Origin: Glandiceps talaboti
Taxonomy: Eukaryota; Hemichordata; Enteropneusta; Spengelidae
Reading direction: 5' to 3'
Assembly: GCF_964340395.1 (NCBI RefSeq)
Contig: NC_135551.1
Span: 24,266,003-24,328,002 of the forward strand
Length of the DNA stretch: 62,000 bases
In this document: positions 48,530 to 60,500 of the stretch, one piece after another
Position numbering within the stretch: position 1 is the first letter of the stretch
Layout: each line of letters starts with the position of its first letter
Notes under the pieces: model-generated
Database searches by the model: none
Told to the model about the DNA's origin: nothing
The model's input: only the letters and a program-made list of their open reading frames with translations
Program-made: the position numbers and the translations under genes

Positions 48530-51500
48530 ACTCTGACAAGTATAACCACAACACCATGTGATCTACTTATATTTATGCTCTGATTTTATAACACTTTCAT
48601 AATAGAAAAATATTTTGATATGGCCAAGAAGCAGTGCAAAGAAGGCCTGGACATTTACAAGAAGTTTTTGATCCGAATGGAAAGAATGTCAGAATTCCTG
48701 AAAGTTGCTGAGGTAGGTATTATAGCTAGAAAAACAATAATAATTATGTGACTATGATTCCTTGACATTAAGAATGTATGGTGACAATATACCAATGTGT
48801 ATGATTATATATGACTTCACAATACGCTATATTCTGCTAACCCACCATAGTCATTTTCAAAAGCAACATCATGTTAGTGTGCCCCAGATTTGGGAGAATG
48901 ATGATTAAAATATTCACCATTATGCCAAGTGCATGACGGTTCTTAGAAGGTATACACAAAATAGCTTTAAATTAGATTCATTTATACCTAAAACTTAAAC
49001 AATTGAAAACTAAGGATCAGAACTATTTGAATTAACCAAGAATTGTTCTCTACATTGACCATGAAATGTTTGAAAGGTTGATTTTCAAAGTGTAACATAG
49101 TACTGAATGATTCCCATCAAAATCTGCTCTTTGTTTGGTATGATAATCTCCCAGAAGATCAGAGATAAAGCAAATTGTCATGGTAACCAATCCTCCTAGT
49201 AATTATAAGATTAGGGGTGTTATAGATTAGATACGAGGAGGAGAAGAATGGACAAGATGTCTTCATTCAGTCAGTAAAGAATGAATTACAGAGAAAAAAC
49301 TAGCCAGGGAAGGAAAGGAAAAAAGTTTTATATCACCACAAAAATCAATCAATTGATCAATATCACAGAAAAAATTAGTTATATTTGACCACAAAAATTA
49401 ATTATTCAATCAACCATTCAATCAAATAATCAATATATCGGTCATTCAATCGATCAATCAATTACATGCTCACTGCTCCCTGTGGTGGAACATCATCCCC
49501 TTACTGGCCAAACATATAATCATTTATTTCTCCACTAACTGGAATATGGCCTATTACAGATCGGTACACTTGTAGGACTGCTGGTCAAAAGATCCATTGT
49601 AATAATGCTGTCTTTTGACAGGGTTGATTGCTACCAGTTTATTGCATTGTATTGTATGAAATATGGAAACAAATGATAGCTTTCACATAGACATATACCG
49701 TTATTACAATGTCATTGCCGCAAGTTGTTTTTGTTGATGATCTTTTTAGTTGTCAGGGTTGATATTATCGACTCCTCTGAAACCAGTTTCATCTTGACTA
49801 AAACCATTCATAAGCTTAACTTACAAAGATGCAATATGACACACAATATAATAATATAATATAATTGAACTACCCAACATCTATGATCAGCTCATCATAC
49901 CACCACCTAGAAGTCAGCTGTGGCTATAGAATTTGTCATATTGAATTGTATTGTAAACCAGGACAGAGTGAAAGAAAGCTACTAAGTTGAACTGTTTGTA
50001 CATCATAACCTTTGTATTCCATTTTCAATGTGTGAATGCTCTAAGACTTTGCATAGTGGCAGTGCTCTAAGACTTTGTATAGTGGAAGTGCTCTAAGACT
50101 TTGCATGTTACACTAAGTGCACAGTTTACCTTTTATATTTTAATGACAATGACTGAGTATTTCCATTTTGTAAATCTTTATATTGTTAACATGAAAATGG
50201 GTAAAGATTGATTTGTTAAGGGACGATCGTACAATGTCTCACAATCTCAACAAATGAGGTCAAACTATGATGAAAACTGTAGCGGTCACACCATGATCAA
50301 TGAAATGTAAAAAGACGATTGTAAACACATTAAAAAACTACCGTAAACCCAGTACCATATCTGATATTTTAGAAGTAAATTTTTATCAACTTATGATGTC
50401 AACATCTCAGTAGAAAATACAACAGCTGTTATCATTGAAGGAATGAAAGATTTCCATCGAAATTTGGGTTAGAAGTGTGAAAATGAAGTTCAGCAATCAC
50501 ATTGACACCAGACCCCCTCCCTCCTAAATGAACGAAGTTCGCTCATTGAGCTTGTATGACATTGCGCAATCATCACTAAGAGAAATGTGTGCAGTTAGAT
50601 TTAATATTACATCTCAGAAACGTGAAATCGTATTTCTTGTGAACTGTATAATTTTATTACTTTCAGAAATCGGCAAGTAGAGTTATTATGCACTTTAGTG
50701 CTTCTTTGATAATTATTGAATTTCGTCTTCAAAAAAATATGTTCAAGAGTTTTTCAGTCCTTGTATATGTAGACAGTGCACCCGTATGTATTCCAAAGAT
50801 GCCCCAAAAAAGTGAACAGACATCATAAAAATGTAGACAAAACAAAGTTTGACAAAATTTATTCAAATTTTTCTCCAAAACCCTTTGTTCTTCTAAATAC
50901 ATACAGCTACCGGTAAGTAGGGCATAGGCATTGTGTAGTTTTACATGGAAACCAGTGTTTGTATAAGCAGATAGTGATATGCATGCAGCCTTAGTCTGAA
51001 GTGTGTGTGAATAGTTGTTTGTATGTATGTATATAAGTACAGTGTCATTTGGTTATGACAAGTGTTACAAGTGTTGGTCATATTATTGTGTGCCTCACCA
51101 AATGGAGACATATGTTTAGATATTATGGTGTCTATAGGCCAAGGAAAATTGATGTTTCATCCATCTATAGTGTAGCCTTCATAACGTGCTGGATGGTTGA
51201 CCCAGCATACAATCTCTTAACATAGTCTGCAGTAACAGTATGGAAACGCAGTAATTTGATATAAGCATCATGTGACTTATTCGGCCAATCAGGTTATGCA
51301 GATGATATCCATGCAAGCAACTGGATTTTCATTGTGGAGGTTGCAGGCTATGTGGAGAAAATGCTTGCAAGGTCAGGTCACCCATTCGGCCTAGTATGGA
51401 GGCTTTCTATACAATTGTGTCGAACACTCAAAGTTTATGACGGTTACAAACGTCATTAATTGTACAGAAACCTGTAAAAGAAAGTATTAAAACAGCAATT

Positions 51501-54500
51501 TACTTGGTCAAATTGATAGACACCATTTCGTATTTTGGACCAAATGTTGCCTTTGTAACTTACCTATGGTACTCCAAGTCTAAAATAGTACAGTAGTCCT
51601 ATTGTGATACGATAAGTTACACTTGAACCATTAACAAATAACCAAGACATTACCCATATGCTGTGCTGTACCCTAGATTTACTGTTGATGTACCTGGATT
51701 TGTACACTGGTATATTTGAACTTTCCTCAGTGTCGTGTTTGATATAATACAGCAATGTATTTCTAGATCAGATGTAATAACCACTGAACATGACAACCAG
51801 TGACAGGCAAGCATTTACAAGTGAACTTGTTACAAACAGGGAAAGTAAATAAATGAGAATTGGGTAACGCTTGATGGTACAGCGTGTAGGAACTATATAC
51901 AGAGACTTGTATTACATTTCATGGTTTGATATGAACAGTTTTTGGCCTCTTTATGTCTACTTGAAATGCCAAAGGAAATCGAAATTCATTTGGGAATGTG
52001 AGCTGTTATGTAAAACGGCAATAAAACTGTCCATGTGAAACCATTCCAACATACTGAGCCAAGTGTTATTAATCCAATTCATTTATTTACTTTCCCTGTT
52101 TGTAACAGATTCCACTTGTTAATGCTTGGCTGTCACTGGTTGTAGTTACCCCAGATATTCTAGACTGTAAGATATGTTGTGTTATTCCACCCCATGATCT
52201 GTTCTTACAGGGGTTGGCCAATGTGTTAGGGCACCCTCACATGGTGCACCTAACAGACAAGGGTTACATGTATTTCTGACTGTAGATTAGATAGTTTGTT
52301 AAGACTTCACTCAAGAAGTATTTTCTGCGTTTTTGTTTCAAAGGTGTTCATGCTTTTGAAACTGATTCATAATTCATATACTGATTAACATGCAAATATG
52401 ACCCTGTCCTGTTCATACACTAACAATGTACATGCATGCAGTAACTGCATCTTTATTGTAATACATGCAATACATGCAAAAAGTCTATTGAAAAATGTTG
52501 ATTTAGAGATATGACATGCAAAAAGTCTTGAAATTTGTAGATTTAGGGTACCTGATATGCAAAAAGTATATTGAAATATGTAGAACTGTAATATTCAAAT
52601 GTGTACATTTAGGATACACAACCTGCAAAAGGTCTATTGAAATTATGCAGAACATGTATTATCACAGACTCTACATGGTATCTTGTTCAAACAGTTGACA
52701 TTAATAATACACATTTTCTATTTATCCCTAAATACCAGACCCCCCCCCCCCGCCACCCCCACCCCCCCCCCCCCCCCCCCATGAACAAGAAATAACACCA
52801 GAATTTCTTTGTCCAGATTGATTGTGTCAAATTTGATGTTAACCTGTATTCATTTGTTTCGTCTACAGCAAGTAGGAATTGACAAAGGAGAAATTCCAGA
52901 CTTGGCAAAGGTGAGTGGTATAGTTTTGAACTTTGAACTCTAACAGTTTAAGTAATGATACAGAAATGATAGGTACACCTGCGAGAAGTGGTCAAGATAA
53001 AAAATAATGCAAGATTTGAGACCGTCGAATATTCTGCATTGATAAGGAATCGTTATTGCCTACCTATTGCCTTCATTTATAGTATAATAACAAGTCATAA
53101 ATGAATTCTAATTAGCCATGCAATGCAAGATTTGAGGCCATTGAATACTTTGAGCCTTAGCATGCAATATGCATACCAAAACACACTAATTAATATACAT
53201 GAATTTGAAGCTGTATGTCCTGCATTATGTTCTTGGTTGATACAGTAAACTCTGTGAAAAAAAAACACTGTCAGATTGATTAGATTGCCACTCTTCCTTT
53301 GCTAGCAGTATTACAGTCAGTTGAAGGACCAGGAACTCATCCATTTAATAGCAAAATGTTAAAAATATTTATGACTCTAAGGGGTTGTCATTTGAATACA
53401 TTTGCATAATTTATGTATCAAATATTAGCTTACACATACCAGACCACTTCTCTTGGTGCATACTGTTTTCACAAGGTTAATATTTCATAATAAATTAACT
53501 TGTCATCACTAATTATTCGTATCTAGTATATGTTACTCCATGCAACATTCAGCATTGTGTCCCACCTGATGCATGGTTGGATGGATAAATTATAAAAAGT
53601 TAAAGACAAAACTCTCTCCCTAACTTGGGGCATGAAAGAGATACAATACTTCATTTATAGGAAGAAATAAGTTTGAGATGTTTATTAATAATTAAATGTT
53701 TGGGTTGGGGGGAATTGGATGAACCCTTACTGAGGAAAGGCGAAATAAATACATATATTGTAACTTGTAAGTCTTTCGGTGTGAAATTTATCTAGTGGCT
53801 ATGTGTAGCTTCAAATTGTAAGATCTCACTTCACAAGAGATTCAAAGCCATGGATAGCCTAGACGAGTATGAAATAGAGATACCATTCATTGCAGCAACT
53901 AGCCCTGTTAATTCTTCCTAAATATAACAATGTATTTGTTTAAAAAGGTAAAGAATTTTCAATCCTGACATTAGTATAAATATGCTCATATCATGATCAT
54001 GTAAACAGCATGTCAACAAAGATGTAGAATTAAATCTTAACGTTTGCCGCAAACAAGCAACTGTACCAGTAAAGGAATATTAATGCATGTATGGATGTTT
54101 AAAAGGGAACACCACTCCAGGAAATAAAGGCATTTTCATGAACTTTGGCTTCTTGAGAGTCATTTCATGATTTTGTATCATTTACATTACATGCGATTGT
54201 TTTATATGAAGTGCTTATTTAACCGCCAAATAAAGACAGTCATGAATATACAAGTTCTGCAATTACTCACCCATGTCTGCTGACTCCCATAAGGCAATGC
54301 ATGTCCATGGTGAGAACCTCTGCTGAACAATGAATGAGGAACAAGTTTCAGCTCGATGTTTCTCTGCAGTTGTGCATAATAATGTATGTGATTATGAAAT
54401 GCCTCTCGTAAACCCAAGGTTTACAAATTAGTTTATTTCCTGTAGTGGCATGATTCCTCTTTACTTTCAAACCTACATTTGTTCTGTTGTGATCCTGTTG

Positions 54501-57500
54501 TGATTCCCCTATCACTATACAGCTATACACTCTTCTTTCATTTGACAAGCGAAATAAATTTAACAGAAGTGGACTAATATTGAAAAGCCAAACTTTTACC
54601 TCGTAATGTCAGCCTCAATATTGTCTTTGCTCTGTCCCCAACTTCTTGGTATTCCAAAGTGGTGAAATATGTATTGTCGATAAAGTATGCCCTCTAGAGT
54701 TGTAAAATAAACCAAAAAAAATGCCAGTGATTGCAAGTGTGTATTTTATCAATCGGAAGTGTAGACTGAAGGACTGATTATTGTTTACATTCACATGTTA
54801 CAAACTTAGCTAAATGTTATAGGAGTGCTAAAAACGAATGAATTTTTCAGTGTACCTGAAGTATAACACCAATGATAGGTTAATATGTGTCTGAACATTG
54901 TGTAACATCCTTCACAGCACAATATACATGTCAGTGCTTTAATGTAACGTCTTCTTGCTTTCTATCTTGCTTACTGCTGTTACTCTTAGCTACCCAGTCT
55001 TAACTGTTTATGGCTTATTTGTATTTAAAAGTTAATGTTGTATGTGGCCCTGACATGACAAACCTTTGCTGTTACTTTGTTCAAGAAAAGCGCAGTTGAG
55101 AGTTACATGACTGCAGTTGTATATCACGAGTAGCAATCACATGATTAGTGGCGAATCACAAGACTAGCAAAAACATGACTGCTGTGGAAAATCACAAGAC
55201 TAGTAATCACATGACGACTGCATAGAATCACATGATGAGTGGCGAATCATGTGACTGTAGTCATGACTCACACAGCTAGCAATCACATGATGAGTGCAGA
55301 ATCAAAAGCTAGCAATCACATGACTGCTGCATAGAATCACATGACTATCAATCATATGACTGCTGCATAGAATCACATGACTCGCAATCATATGACTCCA
55401 TCAAAGAAATGTAATGTTAGCATCATGAGAATAACTGCAAGCATCAAAATATTTCTGTAAATGGAAAGATGGCATCAAGAATCACATGACTGCTCCAAAA
55501 TCACATGACTTCCATAGAATCACGTGATTATGCCAAAGAATCATGGCTAATGAAGAAGTTGAAATGAATCTCTGGTGTACTTTTTGTTTGTTGGTGTAGG
55601 AAGGAAATGGATATATTGCTAACTTTGCATTTCAAGAAGTTGAAGTGAATCTTCAAATTGTGTGCTGATGTAGGATTTAAGGAAACGTATATGTCACTAA
55701 CTTTGCATACCAAGAAGTTGGTTGGAGCACTGATATTAATAGCTGTGCATGTGTTGGAGAACAATGCCATAGTTAAATGTCAATCTAACGAATGGGGTGT
55801 ATATGCTGTATGTGTGTAGGGGAACACAGTAAAAAGTTACTGTTTGTGTGTCTGTTTGTTTGTTTTATTACTCCACAACTACAGGTAATCCAGCCAATAC
55901 CAGACATGCAACCAGGTGTGAGTGTTTCATTTTACTCCGTTACAACATCATAGTGACTTCCTGACTTGAAAGTTATCGTTAATGAAATTACAAAATAAAT
56001 TTCTTTACCCCTTAAATTTAAAGCATGCATGAATACAGTATAATTGCAAAGATCAAATTAGGGTAATGTCACCATTTTGCATCAGGAAAACAAAAGTATT
56101 AAAAACTTAAAATATGTATTTGGCATGACTTGAATTTTCTTTTTAATCTTTTGCCTGCCTGATTTTGTTCCTATGTCTTTCTTAGACCGATTCTAAAGTT
56201 CTACAAGTAAAGATAAAAATTGATGATCATAAAAACAATAAAAGTCACTATGTTGGTCTGTACGTTATTATTTTTTTGGGGGATAATTTTCCACATTTTT
56301 TCAGCTTCTCACTGGGAGCACTCACTAACCGTACTAAAGTCAGCCAGCACTTCTTGTTTGATTCAGACTTATCTGCATTGTCATTCTTCTTTCTTTCTGT
56401 CATTCTATCTTTACTTTCATTGATTTAACCCCAAATGCAAACTTAGCAGCAAAGCTGTAATGTGCTAATACCACACCTTGTCCCATGTCTGGTTTAGAAG
56501 GGTTTCATCTTAACATTGACTTGGTACAGTTGAGTTCTTAAATATTTCATGGAGTACAGGAAGATGCTATGTCATGAGAATTGTCAATTTTTCAATGTGA
56601 ACACGTGAGGGCGCTGTCTCCAAGGGCAAAAGCGTAAGATACATGAACATGTGATTTCAAAAGCTTGAACCTGGTTTACACTACTTGTAGTATATCAAAG
56701 ATAAATGAATTTAAGAGTGGTGTACAACCACATGTCTTGTATTGTCTTTTGTCATTTAGAAATTGTTAAATTCAGGTAATCTCGGTACACAAACCTTTCA
56801 TTTTAAAATGTACAAAGATGCTATTGTCATTGGCAGACTGCAACTTGACAAACAGGTTTTACAGTTACTTACACTCATCAAGTAAAGTTTTGTTTTATTC
56901 TTATTACACCACCAAAAGTTATAGAGTGGTTCAAAGAACCTCTGAGTAAGACATCACCTTTTGTGATCGAGGGCTGTATGTCATTTGGTTTGTTTGTATA
57001 TTTGTTTTGGCATGTGGTCGCACAGTCAGAATTATTAGACTATATGTCTTACCCACACCATAAGGAACATTGCAAGAATGTAAGTATCAAATGTGTTGTA
57101 CAGTTAGAATATAGCTTTGTAATAATTCCAGTGCAGAATTTTATGTGTACACACATGATTGCTTTAAAGCTTATTTTTGATACTGTAATAATCAATACTT
57201 AACTGCTATGCCTATAGCTACATAACTGCTATAAAAGTTTTGAGAAGTTGCTGTTTTAGAGCCCCACTGCGTGAAAGAGTCCTAGAATTCAAATTCACTT
57301 CTATAATTGCAATGATATGCTTGATGACTTCATACACAATACAGTCATTTCTGTTGTGAATATACAGGTGGGAAAATGAGTAGTCGACATTAAGTTAGAA
57401 TATTAAAACAACTAAATGGTATAGATGTCTACTAGTCTTAGATTATGATTATTCAAATGAGTCATTATGTAAATGAGCATATGCAAATGTGATGTACATT

Positions 57501-60500
57501 AGAGTTATCATAACGAAAATGTGTCGCCAGACTAACTTTCAAACGAGTCAATATGTAAATGGACATGTACAGATGTGATGTTCACAGGAGTCAGCATTAA
57601 TGAAAGTGTGATAATTTACATTTAATTATGTAAATTGAACATATGGATACACTGGTAACAACTTTTTGGGTGTGTGGCTACCTATTAAACTTAGTATTTT
57701 GAAACCACATTGACTTGACAATCGGAGTCAGTCATTTAGTTCTGTAAACAGGCTATTGAGCTTGTCTACAATATAGCTATCAATTCAAATCATTATTTTC
57801 AAAACAAATAGATTGGTCCGTAAAAGATTATTGCATAGCTGTATGCAAATGAACATGTAATCATTCTATGTACAAGAACAAACAGTTGCATTTTTAAACA
57901 AAAAAATGCTGTTCTTGGTAAAATATATGTGGTAATAATAACATAAACCCAATGAAAAGGATGTGAGTGAGTATCAGTTTCAGTCTTGGAATATCTGCAC
58001 TGTACTTGTGGTGTTTCTGCTACACTCTCACTTGCTACACCTGTGAATGTATGGCCAAAGAGAACATCACAATCACTTGTGTAAATACCCCGAGTACGGT
58101 ACACTTAGACTTATGTGTGATGGGATTCTGTCATAGATTAAGTATAGGACAATCACACCATGTTTATGAAAGTGTCAACTGTACCAAGCCATTGAATGTG
58201 TACTTATGTTATATCTTTCTATTGCTAGACTATATTTCCATTGCAGTGCATTGGTGGTGGTGTTAGATACAGACAAATACTACTATTGAGTGTTATATCA
58301 GATGTGAAAGCCAAAATATTCATAAGACCATTTGAAATATCAACTGATTTAGTTGTGTACCGTGGGTGTTTGGAAGGAAGGGGGTTGTTGTGATGGAGTT
58401 ATCTTATGTGTTTGTATGGTGATTTTATATCGCTTTGCATTACTTTGACATGTGTGATCCTTTCACTATTAAAAAAGCAAAAACCGCTTCTAATTCTCTC
58501 CTTCAAGCTCACAACATTATTAAACATACTAACACATTAGAGTTGAGTAAGTTGGCCTAATAGATGCCATAATTCTTATTCCCCCCCTCCCTTATGTGGA
58601 ATGGACTGGCCCTACTGTAGAGAGTGACAGGGGCAGATCATACCACAAGGTCTGAGGGGTGGTAAAGTTAGGTTGCATATTAAAGCTACATGCTAAAGTA
58701 CAACGAGTGTTCTCAAATCCTGTAGGTTTTGAAGAATCATATTTTATTGAATATCTTGGGGTTAAAAATTCAGCAACGTTGTTGCTAGATAGGCAATTTG
58801 ATATTTCAAATATAATGACCTTCTTTAGTTATAGCAATGCCCACATTTGGATTGCATTTCCATCGCCATACTCAAAAGAAATTAAGATATACTAAGTCAA
58901 ACTGAATGATTACAATTCTTACTTATGTGTGCACAACTGGTCTGATTGTGTACTCCATTGCTGGAATAAATATAGAATTGATATAATTCAATCCTCATTC
59001 CACTTGGATAAAATGAAAGTATAGGATTGTCATACTCATTATCTCATTGTCCACATACATAAATCCATTACATTGATAATATACATTGCTATAGAGTGAC
59101 TGACATTGTCTTACAGTACATTGTATATATAGCATATCTTACTGTGTCTTCTTGATCTGCAGGCTCCAAGTAGTTTATTGGATGCATTGGAACAACATTT
59201 AGGATCACTGGAAGGGAAAAAGGCACCAAGTGCAAGGTAGGTTTGCTGTAAACATTACTTAGACCTGTAGTATTAGGAGAGAGAGAGAAATAGTATTAAA
59301 GGACATAGTCTGTAACATCATGGGTTTCAGAGATTGCTTTTGTCTCAAATTGAATTACTGTCAAGTTGTCTCCACAGAGCTATTGAAACAGTTTATCTTG
59401 AACAAATGTATTATCCTGTGTAATTTGTATGCTGTACTGATAAGATAACACTAACGTAAAAACCCAGGATAGAACCATGGGCCTTTAATTACTAACTTAA
59501 TTTTCATTTGACATTTTAGGAATGTGAACATATCATCACAAGTTGCAGCATCCCTAACACAGACTAGTAATTCTCTAGCCAGCATTGAAGCAGAAGAAAA
59601 GAGGAAAGCACTGGAGGATGAGAAAAGAAGACTGCTACAGTTAAAGGTATGATTGAACAGAAAGAAACAACAGAGTGTATGCATTGAAGGAGATGAAAAT
59701 GACTGTATTGATGGTGTTGGGGAGACAGCAGGTAGAATGACATACCTTCATTTGCTGTCAAATTTAAAGGCCCAAGTCGGTTAAGGATTGAAATTCAGGT
59801 GTGAAAAATAATTATCTGACAGCCGTGGACAAAGTTTCTCCAAAACAAAGGAATTATTCCCCAATATTTTTCTTCATTCAGCCAAGGAAAATATGAGTGA
59901 CCTAAGGGGCCTTTGTCACTAGGCTCGCAGTATAAAGAATCCTTCGGTTAATATAGTCAGTATTGTTACAATAAAAGTTGTATGCACTTTTTACACGGAT
60001 TTGAATGAAGAGATAGTGAGAATTGATGCTTACCCCCTTGCTAAGGTCATAGTTCATTGTTATGTCTACCAACACCAGTCAATACAGTCAGAGACATCTC
60101 CAGAGGTAATCAACTGGGAATAAAGGGCTTACAGGTTACAGCCCATGGTGTCCCGCATCAGTGCATCCATCCACTGTATCCCATGTCTGTTTGTCTGTTA
60201 ATCAATCTTTCCATACCTGCACCATGTTGTTAATTTATCTAGTCACCCTTCCAAATGATAATGTAAAATCAACATCCTAAAGTGTTTTAGATTAAACTCC
60301 CAGGAAGTCCTATTCAGTGGTCATTTATAGATATGACAAATACAGACTGCAATAGGTTGACTGTGAGGGCGCTGTTCTTCCATCGGTGTGTCCCATTGGG
60401 GGTAATATCATTATGGTTGTAGTATTGAACCACATACGTAATGGTCATTAATAGGAGTTGTGAAGACAGGAAAGGTTTTGTAGCATGTGAATATTTACTG

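Noticed and set aside
57799-58266. Antisense pair of ~100-codon frames
   Set aside because: They overlap each other on opposite strands, lack any known domain, and lie in a PICALM intron.
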